A stretch of 64,000 nt of DNA from Bradyrhizobium sp. CCBAU 53340 (GTDB taxonomy: Bacteria > Pseudomonadota > Alphaproteobacteria > Rhizobiales > Xanthobacteraceae), in NCBI RefSeq assembly GCF_015291645.1, contig NZ_CP030055.1, forward strand, positions 3,472,001 to 3,536,000. The letters run 5' to 3'. Each line of letters begins with the position of its first letter. The stretch's first letter is position 1. Of this stretch, positions 1-8,676 are shown piece by piece. The notes under the pieces were generated by a model. It was not told the DNA's origin. It worked only from the letters and a program-made list of their open reading frames with translations, and did no database searches. Made by a program: the position numbers and the translations under genes.

Positions 1-2
1 CT

Positions 3-473
3 GCCCTGTCGCAATGGTCGATGGACCGCGAGATCGTGATGTCGCGCGTGATCGACGCGCCGCGCGATCTGGTGTTCGAGGCGTGGTCCGACCCAAAACA
101 CCTGCCGCAATGGTTCGGGCCGAAGGGATTCAAGATCGAGACCTTCGAGATCGACGTGCGCGTAGGAGGCGTCTGGCGCTTCAACATGATCGGCCCCGAC
201 GGCACCGTCTATCCGAACCGCATGCGCTTCCGCCGCATCGAGCGGCCGAAGCTGATCGAGATGGACCATGGCGCCGACCAGGACGAGGATCCCAATATGT
301 TCCGCTTTACGGTTACTTTTGCCGAGCAGGCCAACGGCAAGACCGTGCTGATGATGCGGCAGCTGTTCGCAAGCACCGAGCAGCGCGACCACACGATCGG
401 CTTCGGCGCCGTCGAATACGGCTACCAGACGCTGGACAAGCTCGCGGCCCATGTCGGCGGCCTGAAGAAGTAG
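3..473 (+). CDS. SRPBCC / AHSA1-type domain protein, 5' end probably outside the window
   Basis: A START-like ligand-binding fold of the Aha1/SRPBCC family. The N-terminal block (DREIVMSRVIDAP, then LVFEAW) and the WFGPKGF motif are typical of this family, as is a length of about 150 residues. An ATG lies at 21, but the frame stays open back to the window edge (ALSQWS precedes that Met). Relatives usually carry a few residues before this block, so the true start is probably upstream. Proteins of this type bind small hydrophobic ligands and often sit beside ArsR regulators, but none is visible here. Specific ligand unknown. Confidence 0.8.
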   Translation, partial: ALSQWSMDREIVMSRVIDAPRDLVFEAWSDPKHLPQWFGPKGFKIETFEIDVRVGGVWRFNMIGPDGTVYPNRMRFRRIERPKLIEMDHGADQDEDPNMFRFTVTFAEQANGKTVLMMRQLFASTEQRDHTIGFGAVEYGYQTLDKLAAHVGGLKK

Positions 474-485
474 GACGCCCGCGTG

Positions 486-518
486 AGTCCAGGGCCCTTC
501 GAAGAAGGGTCCCGGACT
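486..518 (+). terminator. Strong hairpin after the SRPBCC gene, terminator-like without a T tract
   Basis: The 15-base arms 486-500 and 504-518 pair with one mismatch and one G-T pair around a GAA loop. The hairpin lies 13 bases after the stop codon. No run of T follows, so this is either a weak intrinsic terminator or a 3'-end stabilising structure. Confidence 0.5.
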
Positions 519-678
519 AAACTTGGAAGGGAGCAGGGAGAGCTATCGCCCTAGCAATTATGGCAGCGCGCGGTCGAATTACGACAGTGGCGTCACGCAG
601 ATTTTTGTCGCGCCGTGCTTCAGATTTATGACAGAATTGCTACCGTTGGATGTCATCTCGGCTACAGCGGAGCTCATC

Positions 679-1521
679 ATGTTGCAGTGGCAGGCGCGGT
701 CAAATCCCCTCGCGTGGTGGTGGGGGTCCCTGACGCTTGTCAGTGCGGCCAACATTCTCGTCTGGTTCATGCTGTACCGCGAGTTCTATCCGAGCGTGGC
801 CGGCAGCGTCGGCGGAGGCTCGGACATTGGCCTGATGTTCCTGTTGTGCGCGGGCTATGTATTCGGCTGCGCCTTCCGCTCCGTGCTGCCGCGCGCCGAT
901 GTGCAGCGCATCTGCCTGTTTGACACCTGGCTCTCCAGCGTCTTCATCGGCCGCACCGTTGCGACCGTGGCCGAGCTCTGCTTCGTCGCGCAATGGGCGA
1001 TCATCCTGCACCAGCTCGGCAAGATGACCGGCGCGGAGACCGCGGTGAACATCGCGCTGGTGATCGTGCCCATCATCATCATCGCGGAGTGCTTCTCCTG
1101 GTACGCCGTGGTCACCACCAACTTCCTCTACAACGCGATCGAGAACTCGCTGTGGGCGGTGACCTTCTTCCTCGCCGGCATCGCGCTGTGCCGCCTGATG
1201 CCGGAATTTCAGGGCGTGGTGCGCTGGGCGCTGATGTCAGGCATCGTCGGCATCGCCTGTTTCCTCGCCTTCCTCGTCACCGTCGACGTGCCGATGTATC
1301 TCAGCCGCTGGCGGGCAGGGCATGAAGAGGGCAACAAATTCCTCGGCTTCCTCGAGGGCCTGCACGACGTCGCGACGCGGTGGGTGGTGACCCACGACAT
1401 CGCGCATTGGAAGGGCGAGCTGACCTGGATGTTCCTGTATTTCAGCGCTGCCGTGTGGTCGAGCCTCGCGCTCTGCGCGCTCTATGCGATGGAAGGTTAT
1501 CTCACGCTGTATCTCGCCTGA
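679..1521 (+). CDS. Hypothetical polytopic membrane protein
   Basis: I do not recognise the family. The frame is open from 523, but residues before the Met at 679 look non-coding and GGAG lies 6 bases before that ATG, so I place the start there (about 280 residues). The protein begins MLQWQARSNPLAWWW and has about seven hydrophobic segments, with a Trp/Phe-rich central part and a charged loop around SRWRAGHEEGNKF. It stands alone between a possible terminator and a convergent gene. It is presumably an inner-membrane protein of unknown role. Confidence 0.65.
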   Translation: MLQWQARSNPLAWWWGSLTLVSAANILVWFMLYREFYPSVAGSVGGGSDIGLMFLLCAGYVFGCAFRSVLPRADVQRICLFDTWLSSVFIGRTVATVAELCFVAQWAIILHQLGKMTGAETAVNIALVIVPIIIIAECFSWYAVVTTNFLYNAIENSLWAVTFFLAGIALCRLMPEFQGVVRWALMSGIVGIACFLAFLVTVDVPMYLSRWRAGHEEGNKFLGFLEGLHDVATRWVVTHDIAHWKGELTWMFLYFSAAVWSSLALCALYAMEGYLTLYLA

Positions 1522-1585
1522 GACTCTTTGTTTGACGCGTTTTCTTAACGCGAACCGGCGCCCACTTCGCTCGAAAGCGCTTTGT

Positions 1586-2797
1586 CTACTTGCCGACCAG
1601 GCCGCACTTGCTGCGGTCGAGCGGGCGGAAGGCCTGGTCGGGCGGAATGGTCGCGACCAGCTTGACGAAGTCCCACGGGCCCTTGGATTCCGCCGGCGTC
1701 TTGACCTGCACCAGATAGAGATCGTGCACCATGCGCTGGTCCTCGCGGATGCGGCCGTTCGTCGTGTAGGCATCCGACACCGGCGTCGCCTTCATCTTGG
1801 CCATCACGGTCGCGCTGTCGTCGGAGTCGGTGTCCTTCACGGCCTGCAGATAGTGGCGCACGGCGGAATAGACGCCGGCCTGGATCTGTGACGGCATCGC
1901 CTTGCGGCGGGCATAGAACGCATCGGAGAATTTTCGCGCAGCCGGCGAGAGGTCCTCGAAGAACGAGGTGACGATGAGATCGCCGCGCGTGGCCTTGAGA
2001 CCGACCGCCTCGATGTCGACGTTCTGGAACGACATCGGCACGATCTTGATGCCTTGATCGGCGAGGCCGAATTCCTCCGCCTGCTTGATCGCAGTGGCGT
2101 TGTCGCCGGCGACGTTGATCGCGAGGATCTTGGCGCCCGAGGACTGCGCCTGCAGCAGGAACGATGAGTAATCGGGCGTGCCGAGCTGGGCCTTGACGCT
2201 GCCGGCGACCTTGCCGCCGAGGGCAGTGAGACGATCGCGTGCAGTTGCCTCGATCGAATGACCGAACGCGTAGTCGCCGGTGATGAAGAACCACGGCTCC
2301 TTGCTGGTCTGCATGACGCCGGAGACGACGGCGGTTGCCGTCGAATAGGCGTCCTGGGTCCATTGCACGCTCGAAGGCGCGCAGGCCTCATCGGTGAGCT
2401 GGTTGGCGCCGGCGCCGGACACCAGGAAGATCTTGCCATTGCCGCGCACCAGTTCCTGCACGGCGAGCGCCGCGCCCGAGCTGCCACCATCGGCGATCGC
2501 CTGCACCCCGTCGCTGAACCATTTGCGGGCGAGCGAGGCCGCGAGGTCAGGCTTGTTCTGGTGGTCCGCCTGCAAGATCTCGATCGGCTTGCCGTTGATC
2601 TTGCCGCCGAACTCCTCCGCCGCCATCCGCGCCGCCTCGACCGAGCCTGGGCCCATCGCGGTTGCGAAAATGCCGTTCATGTCGGTGAGCACGCCGATGC
2701 GGATGGCGTCGCCCGTGATCTCGGCGCGCGCAGCGGGGCCAGCGAGCATGAGTGTGAGGAGCAGCGTCGTGAGGGACGTCGTTCGGTTGGTGGTCAT
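1586..2797 (-). CDS. ABC transporter substrate-binding protein, Peripla_BP_6 (branched-chain amino acid/aromatic type)
   Basis: Periplasmic binding protein of the LivJ-like type I fold. An in-frame ATG also exists at 2836, but the ATG at 2797 has GGGAAA just upstream and opens directly into a signal peptide (TLLLTLMLAGPAARA), so 2797 is preferred (403 residues). The mature part starts with IRIGVLTDMNG, the usual first strand of the family. No permease or ATPase genes are in the window, so the permease partners are encoded elsewhere or the protein is an orphan. It lies next to a paralogue and to aromatic-degradation enzymes, which suggests an aromatic-acid ligand rather than an amino acid (inference). 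Confidence 0.88.
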   Translation of the reverse strand: MTTNRTTSLTTLLLTLMLAGPAARAEITGDAIRIGVLTDMNGIFATAMGPGSVEAARMAAEEFGGKINGKPIEILQADHQNKPDLAASLARKWFSDGVQAIADGGSSGAALAVQELVRGNGKIFLVSGAGANQLTDEACAPSSVQWTQDAYSTATAVVSGVMQTSKEPWFFITGDYAFGHSIEATARDRLTALGGKVAGSVKAQLGTPDYSSFLLQAQSSGAKILAINVAGDNATAIKQAEEFGLADQGIKIVPMSFQNVDIEAVGLKATRGDLIVTSFFEDLSPAARKFSDAFYARRKAMPSQIQAGVYSAVRHYLQAVKDTDSDDSATVMAKMKATPVSDAYTTNGRIREDQRMVHDLYLVQVKTPAESKGPWDFVKLVATIPPDQAFRPLDRSKCGLVGK

Positions 2798-2871
2798 GGC
2801 GTTTCCCGATTTTGATTTAGGCGTGTGCACCGCCATCGTCGCGACGATGAGCGCGCGGTTTCGCAGAGGCT

Positions 2872-4074
2872 TTAGTTGACGTGCTTGCAGGTCGGATCTT
2901 CGGGCCCAAAGGCCTGCTCGCCGGGAATCGGTGTCAGGATCTTGTAGTAGTCCCAGGGATATTTGGATTCTGCGGGCGTTTTGACCTGAGCAAGCCAGAG
3001 ATCATGCACCATGAGGCCGTCGGCGCGGAGCTTGCCGCCATGCGCGAAGAAGTCGTCGATCGGCGTGTCGCGCATCCTGCTCGCCACCCGAAGCGGATCG
3101 TCGGTCCCGGCTGCCTTGACGGCGTTGAGATAGTGGGTGACCGCGGAATAGACGCCCGCTTGCCACATCGTGGGCATGCGCTGCATTTTTCCGAAGAAGC
3201 GCTTCGACCACGCGCGCGTCTGCTCGTCCATGTCCCAGTAGAAGGCGGTGGTCAGCAGCAGGCCTTGCGCGCTCTGCGATCCAAGCGCGTCGATGTCGGT
3301 GATCAGCGCCAGCAGGGCTGCCATCTGCTGTCCACCTTGAAACAGGCCGAACTCACCGCCGGTCTTGATCTCGTTCACGTTGTTCGGTGGGCCGCCGGCG
3401 ATGCCGATGATCTTCGCTTTCGAGGCTTGCGCCTGAAGCACGAAAGACGACATGTCGGTCGTACCAAACGGAGGCCGGGCCGAGCCGAGCACCTTGCCGC
3501 CCTCGCGCTTGATCACCTCGGTGGCGTCACGCTCCAGCGCATGGCCGAACGCGATATCGTCGGTGAGGAAGTACCAGGCATCGCCACCGCGCTTGACCAC
3601 TTCCTGGGCCGTGCCGACGGCGAGCGCATGCGTATCGAACACCCATTGCATGGTGTAGGGCGAACAGAACTTGCCGTGAAAGTCCGCCGTTCCGGTCGCA
3701 GTGACGATGAGCAGCTTCTTCCTGTCGCTCGCGACTGTCTGCACGGCGAGCCCTACCGCCGACACCGGCACATCGACGATGAGGTCGACCTGTTCGGTGT
3801 CATACCATCGCCGCGCAATGGCGGCGCCGATATCGGGCTTGATCTGATGGTCTCCGACGATCAGCTTGATCGGCTTGCCCAACACGCTTCCGCCGAAATC
3901 GTCGATCGCCATTTGAGCCGCCGTCACGGAGCCCTGACCGGTTGGTGTCGAAGAGGGCCCGGTCATATCCGACAACACGCCGATCTTGACCTCGTCGTCC
4001 GAGACCTGGGCCTGGACGGCTGTGCTTGCCAGGATAACTGCCGTCACGACGAAAACGCGCGCGAAGCCATGCAT
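2872..4074 (-). CDS. Second ABC transporter substrate-binding protein, Peripla_BP_6
   Basis: A 400-residue paralogue of the downstream binding protein. The signal peptide ends at VQA, followed by VKIGVLSDMTGP. Both proteins share the C-terminal pattern VHDL-L-QVKTPAESK-PWD, which shows an ancient duplication. GGAGGG lies just before the ATG. It starts 54 bases after the FAH-family gene and is very probably in the same transcript. Like its paralogue it has no transporter partners nearby. The ligand is likely the aromatic compound handled by the upstream hydroxylase (inference). Confidence 0.88.
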   Translation of the reverse strand: MHGFARVFVVTAVILASTAVQAQVSDDEVKIGVLSDMTGPSSTPTGQGSVTAAQMAIDDFGGSVLGKPIKLIVGDHQIKPDIGAAIARRWYDTEQVDLIVDVPVSAVGLAVQTVASDRKKLLIVTATGTADFHGKFCSPYTMQWVFDTHALAVGTAQEVVKRGGDAWYFLTDDIAFGHALERDATEVIKREGGKVLGSARPPFGTTDMSSFVLQAQASKAKIIGIAGGPPNNVNEIKTGGEFGLFQGGQQMAALLALITDIDALGSQSAQGLLLTTAFYWDMDEQTRAWSKRFFGKMQRMPTMWQAGVYSAVTHYLNAVKAAGTDDPLRVASRMRDTPIDDFFAHGGKLRADGLMVHDLWLAQVKTPAESKYPWDYYKILTPIPGEQAFGPEDPTCKHVN

Positions 4075-4128
4075 GTTGTTTCCCTCCCTTCGGTGCCGGA
4101 TGCGTCCCTTTTTCGGGATCGTCTCGTT

Positions 4129-4980
4129 TCAGGCGGCCTCGGCGATGACCTTGTTGCGCAGGATGCCGATGCCGGAGATTTCGACCTCGACGGTGTCGCC
4201 GGGGCGCATCCACAATGGCGGCGTGCGTTTGGCGCCGACGCCGCCGGGCGTCCCTGTTACGATGACGTCGCCGGGAACGAGCGGGCAGATCGTCGAGATG
4301 TAGGCGATGAGCTCGGGGACGCCCGTGATCAGGAGATCGGTCGTCGTGTTCTGCACGACGTTGCCGTTAAGGCGCGTCTGAAGCGTGAGCTTCGATGGGT
4401 CCGGAATTTCGTCGGCCGTCACCAGCCACGGGCCAAAGCTGCCGCTCTCCGCAAAGGTCTTGCCGGAAAGGAACTGGCTGGTGTGGCGCTGCCAGTCGCG
4501 GATGCTGCCCTCGTTGTAGCAGGCATAGCCGGCGATGTGGTCAAGCGCGCGGCTTGCGGGAATGTGGCGGCCGCCTTTGCCGATCACGAGCGCAAGCTCG
4601 CCCTCATAGTCGAAATCGTCGCTCACATCAGGTTTCACGATGGGCTGGAGATGGCCCACCTGGCTGCACGGAAAGCGGACGAACAGCGCGGGCTTCTCGG
4701 TGACGGTGCGCCCCGTTTCGGCGACATGGTCGCGATAGTTGAGGCCGACGCAGATGATCTTGCCGGGATCGGGGATCACGGGCGCGAAGCTGATGGTGTC
4801 GAGCCGATGATCGGGCGCGGTGGACGCAACCAGCTTTGCCGCTTCGGCCACGCGATCAGCTTCTAGCAACTGCCGCAGCGTGGTGCAGGGCGCCATGCGC
4901 CAGCCGAGATCGACGATGCCGTTGTCCTTGACGGCCCCGAAGGAGGCTCGACCGTCGGCGATGAAAGAGAGCAGCTTCAT
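4129..4980 (-). CDS. Fumarylacetoacetate hydrolase (FAH) family protein
   Basis: Divalent-metal C-C hydrolase, hydratase or isomerase of the FAH superfamily, 283 residues. The GLNYRDHV motif is at 79-86 and the metal-binding YEGELA block is at 125-130 (Glu126, Glu128). The third ligand is usually Asp in an ND pair; here the block reads YNEGSIRDWQ, so Glu157 takes its place. It lies 24 bases after the MhpA-like hydroxylase, and an extradiol dioxygenase is divergently encoded. It therefore probably acts on the ring-cleavage product, as hydrolase or as 2-oxopentenoate-type hydratase/isomerase. The exact reaction cannot be fixed from sequence. Confidence 0.85.
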   Translation of the reverse strand: MKLLSFIADGRASFGAVKDNGIVDLGWRMAPCTTLRQLLEADRVAEAAKLVASTAPDHRLDTISFAPVIPDPGKIICVGLNYRDHVAETGRTVTEKPALFVRFPCSQVGHLQPIVKPDVSDDFDYEGELALVIGKGGRHIPASRALDHIAGYACYNEGSIRDWQRHTSQFLSGKTFAESGSFGPWLVTADEIPDPSKLTLQTRLNGNVVQNTTTDLLITGVPELIAYISTICPLVPGDVIVTGTPGGVGAKRTPPLWMRPGDTVEVEISGIGILRNKVIAEAA

Positions 4981-5004
4981 GGAGTATCCTCGAAAGATGT
5001 TCGG

Positions 5005-6501
5005 TCAGGCCGCGGACGGCACTTGGGTTTGATGGAAGATGGCGGCGATGAGCCGATCGAGCTCGGCATCGTTGCGAGCGGTGCCGCCGATGTAGCGGTC
5101 GGGACGAACCAGCGCGGCAATGATGCCGTGCTCGCGCAGCCACGGTCCGATGTCTTCGGCATCATCGCTGGTCAGGATTTTGACTCCGGCTTGTGAAAGA
5201 GCGGGACCTGCTGCGCTCTCCACAAGCAGCACGTCGCCGTAGCCGATCCGGTCGTCGCCACGGCTGCCGTCCTTCAGCACGAACTGCGGCGCAAGATGTC
5301 CAGCGAGTGGCAGGTCGCCGAGCGTGAGCCCGGGGCCGAGCAGGGGCTTTTTGACCTCGAGTTTGACGGGCGCATTCTCCCGCGCCTGCCCGGCGGCGAG
5401 GCCTGCTTCGATCGCCTTGGTGTTGATGACGCCGCCAAGGCGAATGGCGAGCTCGATGAACTCGCGAACATGCGGCAGCCGTTCGCTCTGATAGGTGTCG
5501 AGGATATCGGCGCTCGCGTCGCCACGAATGACGCTCGCGAGCTTCCAGGCAAGGTTGGCGGCATCGCGAATGCCGGCGCACATGCCCTGGCCGAGGAAGG
5601 GCGGGGTCTGGTGTGCGGAATCGCCGGCGAGCAGCAGCCGGCCGCTCCGCCATTGCTGCGCGATGGCGGAGTGAAAGGTGTAGACCGCGGCGCGTTCGAG
5701 CTCGGCGTCCTCAGGCGCGATCCAGCGCGACAGCAGCTCCCAGACCTTTGCCGGCTGCGCGACGTCGTTCGAATCCTCGCCCGGGTGAATGGTGATCTCC
5801 CAGCGCCGCCGCGTGCCGGTGCCGCGAACATAGGTGGCCGGCCGCCTGGGATCGCAGTGCTGGAGGCTGTAATCGCCGAGATCGTCGCGCGCCCGCTTGA
5901 GCAGGACGTCGACCACAAGCCAGCGCTCATGGAAGCCGAGATCGTCCATGCCGGAGCCGATGAAGCGGCGGACCAGAGACCGCGCCCCGTCGCAGCCGAT
6001 CACATAGCCGGCGCGGACCTCGCTGAGCTTGCCGTTGGAGAGATCCTCGTAGCGGACGCGCACGCCGCTCTCGTCCTGATCCAGCGCGAAGACGTCGCAG
6101 CGGCTGCGCAGGCTGACGTGCGGCCAGCGCGCGAGGCCACTGACCAGCACGTCTTCCAGGTCGGGCTGATGGAAGCGATAGCTGAGATTCCAGCCCATCG
6201 GCGTCAGCGTCTGCGGCCGCGACCAGTCCAGCAGCATCTTGCCGTCGGCATCGAGGAACAGCATGCCGGGGCTGAGGGTCACTTGCGGCAGGATCGCGTC
6301 GGAAAGGCCAATGGTCTGGAACACGCGCATGCATTCGTCGTCGAAATGCACCGCGCGCGGCAGATGATAGGTCCGTGCCTCACGCTCCAGCACCAGCGTC
6401 CGCAATCCGCAGAGGCCGAGCAGATTGGCAAGCGTGGCGCCGACCGGGCCACGGCCGACGATCACGACATCAAACCCTTCGGGTGCGGATTTATCTTGCA
6501 T
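5005..6501 (-). CDS. FAD-dependent aromatic hydroxylase, MhpA-like
   Basis: Class A flavin monooxygenase, 498 residues, related to 3-(3-hydroxyphenyl)propionate hydroxylase. The N-terminal FAD/ADP site reads VVIVGRGPVG (12-21), the DG motif GCDGARSLVRR is at 169-179, and the GD motif AGDSAHQTPPFLGQG is at 292-306. The C-terminal thioredoxin-like region is of MhpA type. It would use NAD(P)H and O2 to add an ortho hydroxyl to a phenolic ring and make a catechol for the extradiol dioxygenase encoded divergently. It is the first gene of the leftward run of four. The substrate is inferred as a phenylpropanoid-like phenol. Confidence 0.85.
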   Translation of the reverse strand: MQDKSAPEGFDVVIVGRGPVGATLANLLGLCGLRTLVLEREARTYHLPRAVHFDDECMRVFQTIGLSDAILPQVTLSPGMLFLDADGKMLLDWSRPQTLTPMGWNLSYRFHQPDLEDVLVSGLARWPHVSLRSRCDVFALDQDESGVRVRYEDLSNGKLSEVRAGYVIGCDGARSLVRRFIGSGMDDLGFHERWLVVDVLLKRARDDLGDYSLQHCDPRRPATYVRGTGTRRRWEITIHPGEDSNDVAQPAKVWELLSRWIAPEDAELERAAVYTFHSAIAQQWRSGRLLLAGDSAHQTPPFLGQGMCAGIRDAANLAWKLASVIRGDASADILDTYQSERLPHVREFIELAIRLGGVINTKAIEAGLAAGQARENAPVKLEVKKPLLGPGLTLGDLPLAGHLAPQFVLKDGSRGDDRIGYGDVLLVESAAGPALSQAGVKILTSDDAEDIGPWLREHGIIAALVRPDRYIGGTARNDAELDRLIAAIFHQTQVPSAA

Positions 6502-6575
6502 GGGGCTATCTCTTCCCCAGGCGGTGGCACCCGTTCAACGGCGTCGGCCGAACTGTCCGCCCAGCGGACGGACTC

Positions 6576-6700
6576 CGTCATGGCAGGGCTTGTCCTGCCT
6601 GCGCGGCCGAAGCCGCTTCGGCGAGGCGAAGGCCCGGCCATCCACGCCTTGCGGCGTTGCACGAAAGACATGGATGCCCGGGTCGAGCCCGGACATGACG
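6576..6700. repeat. Interspersed palindromic-ended repeat of Bradyrhizobium type
   Basis: The element starts with CGTCATG and ends with CATGACG, and contains the GCCCGGGTCGAGCCCGGACATG motif split over its right end. This resembles a repeat that I remember as multi-copy in Bradyrhizobium intergenic DNA. It fills most of the gap between the IclR gene and the hydroxylase gene. It encodes no plausible protein. Copy number cannot be judged here. Confidence 0.6.
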
Positions 6701-6740
6701 GCGTGGAGACGCCCGCGTAAAAAAGGCCAATCAGGCCACG

Positions 6741-7532
6741 CTACGCTTCGACCGGAATGGCCGCGGCCGTCTCCTGAAGCTGCTTGGCGAACTGCGCCTT
6801 CGCTTCCTCGATCCCAAGTGCCGAGCGGATCCAGATGATGGAGATGCAGCCGTAGACGGCGCCATTGCGTACGATAGGGACGGCGATCGAGGCGGTCTTG
6901 GGATTGTATTCGCCCTCGCTGCGGATCGCGTAACCCCGCGCTTGCGTCTCGGCGATCATCCGGTCAAGGCGGCCCTGGTCGAGGAAGGGGCGGTCATCTG
7001 CCTCGTCGATACGGCGCAGATGGCTGATGATGAGATCACGCTCGCGCACAGGGCAGGCGGCGAGGTAGGCGCGGCCTGCGGAGGTCCGCAGCATCGGCAG
7101 GCGCTTGCCGATCATGCCGCGGTCGATCGAGAGCGGACTGCGCGAATGCGTGGTCTCCTGCACCACCATCGCGGCGTTTTCATAAGTCGAGAGGTCGACC
7201 GGCCAGACCAGGGTCTTGCTGAGCTCGGCGAGATAGGGCGCGGCCGCTTGGCAGATCACCACGCCTGGGTCATAGCCATCGCCGAGACTGAGCGCGAGCC
7301 GGGTCACGCGAAAGCGGTCGTCGCTGGCGCTACGGGCGACATAGCCGAGTTCCTCCAGCGTTTCGAGCAGGCGGTAGACGGTCGGCCGGGGCAGGTCGAG
7401 CGCGCGGGCGACGTCGCCGGCGCGGATGCCGCCGGAGCGGTTGACCTCCTGCAGCACGTCCAGCCCGCGCTTGAAGGCCCGGACGCCCTCCGACTGCCGC
7501 GGCTGGCCGTTCCGCGTCCGCTCCTTGGACAC
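6741..7532 (-). CDS. IclR family transcriptional regulator (GTG start)
   Basis: A 263-residue regulator with an N-terminal winged helix-turn-helix at about 20-80 (recognition part LDLPRPTVYRLLETL) and a C-terminal IclR effector domain (about 95-255). The start is GTG at 7532, preceded at good distance by GGGAGGA. It lies between the hydroxylase gene and the divergent dioxygenase gene, the classic position for a regulator such as MhpR. It probably controls both arms in response to an aromatic ligand (inference). Confidence 0.9.
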   Translation of the reverse strand: MSKERTRNGQPRQSEGVRAFKRGLDVLQEVNRSGGIRAGDVARALDLPRPTVYRLLETLEELGYVARSASDDRFRVTRLALSLGDGYDPGVVICQAAAPYLAELSKTLVWPVDLSTYENAAMVVQETTHSRSPLSIDRGMIGKRLPMLRTSAGRAYLAACPVRERDLIISHLRRIDEADDRPFLDQGRLDRMIAETQARGYAIRSEGEYNPKTASIAVPIVRNGAVYGCISIIWIRSALGIEEAKAQFAKQLQETAAAIPVEA

Positions 7533-7575
7533 TTCGTATTTCCTCCCTTGTGGCAGATCGCGGCGTGATTATCGT

Positions 7576-7591
7576 CTTTGCGAACGCGAAG
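7576..7591. promoter_or_regulatory. Imperfect palindrome, possible IclR operator
   Basis: CTTTGCGAACGCGAAG has 7-base arms with one mismatch and a 2-base centre. It lies 44 bases upstream of the regulator start and 88 bases upstream of the dioxygenase start, in the divergent intergenic region. IclR proteins often bind such short GC-rich palindromes. Assignment is inference. Confidence 0.35.
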
Positions 7592-7679
7592 CGATTGCGT
7601 GACGCCACCGTAGGGTCGCGCGCGGCCGGTATCAAGTTCGCCGCGATGCGGCAAGCACGATGCTCTCGGGAGGAATTCG

Positions 7680-8663
7680 ATGGAAATCACCGCGCTCGGC
7701 TATATCGGCATCAATTCGTCGCAGCTCGACCAGTGGGGCCAGATGGCAACCGGGCTGCTCGGCATGCAGCAGGTCGACCGCGGCGGCAAGATGCGTGCCT
7801 TCCGTATGGACGATCGCAAGCAGCGCCTGATCGTCGATGGCAGCAGCGACGCCGGTCTCGCGGTGATGGGCTGGGAAGTCTTATCGACCGCGGAGCTCGA
7901 TCAGCTGGCAGGCCGACTGGAAAGCCACGGCGTCAAGGTCACGCGTGGTTCACGTGCGCTCGCCGACGAGCGACATGTCGCCGAGCTGATCGCGTTCGCC
8001 GATCCGGCCGGTAACCGGCTGGAGGCTTTCTGCAAGCCGGAGCTTGCAAGCGGGCCGTTCAAGCCGGGACGCCCGATCTCGGGCTTCCGCACCGGCGCGC
8101 TGGGCATGGGGCACGTCGTGCTCAACGTCGAGGATGTCGAGCCACTGCTGCCATTCTATCGTGACGTGCTCGGCTTCCACGTCTCCGATTTCGGGCTGAA
8201 GCCTTACGGCCTCTATTTCTTCCACGTCAATGGCCGCCACCATTCCTTTGCGATGGTCGGCTCGGGACGCAAGGCGCTGCATCATTTCATGGTCGAGCTC
8301 GGCAGCCTCGACGATGTCGGGCAGGGCTACGACCTCGCGCAGATGGACGACGGACGCATCGCCTACACGCTGGGCCGGCACACCAACGATCACATGACCT
8401 CGTTCTATGTGAACACGCCGTCCGGATTCTTCATCGAATATGGCTGGGGCGGGCGCGTCATCGATCCCCAGACCTGGCAGCCGCACGAGACCTTTGACGG
8501 CCCGTCGCTGTGGGGCCATGAACGGCTCAACATGCCGGAAGAGCAGCGCAAGCGGCTGCGCGACATGCGGATGGATGCGGCGGCACGCGGCGTGCGCGTT
8601 CCGGATCCGCGGGTGCCGCCGCTGAACTGCGCCTGGCTAGACTCCGTCGTCGCGCGCGAATGA
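7680..8663 (+). CDS. Type I extradiol (catechol) dioxygenase, BphC-like, VOC superfamily
   Basis: Two-domain vicinal-oxygen-chelate protein of 327 residues, the usual length for 2,3-dihydroxybiphenyl 1,2-dioxygenase relatives. The likely Fe(II) ligands in the C-terminal domain are His145 (GHVVLNV), His202 (LHHFMVE) and Glu253 (FFIEYGW). The active-site histidines 188 and 234 or 238 are also present. The GGGAGGA site lies 5 bases before the ATG. It would cleave the catechol made by the divergent MhpA-like hydroxylase at the meta position. Whether the side chain is phenyl, propionate or other is unknown. Confidence 0.88.
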   Translation: MEITALGYIGINSSQLDQWGQMATGLLGMQQVDRGGKMRAFRMDDRKQRLIVDGSSDAGLAVMGWEVLSTAELDQLAGRLESHGVKVTRGSRALADERHVAELIAFADPAGNRLEAFCKPELASGPFKPGRPISGFRTGALGMGHVVLNVEDVEPLLPFYRDVLGFHVSDFGLKPYGLYFFHVNGRHHSFAMVGSGRKALHHFMVELGSLDDVGQGYDLAQMDDGRIAYTLGRHTNDHMTSFYVNTPSGFFIEYGWGGRVIDPQTWQPHETFDGPSLWGHERLNMPEEQRKRLRDMRMDAAARGVRVPDPRVPPLNCAWLDSVVARE

Positions 8664-8676
8664 TTTGCGCGGGCGT

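Noticed and set aside
2881..4866. Long open frame (661 codons) on the plus strand
   Set aside because: Antisense to the second binding-protein gene and the FAH gene, both with clear signal peptide or motifs and ribosome sites.
5296..6720. Plus-strand frame of 474 codons
   Set aside because: Antisense to the MhpA-like hydroxylase; runs into an interspersed repeat.
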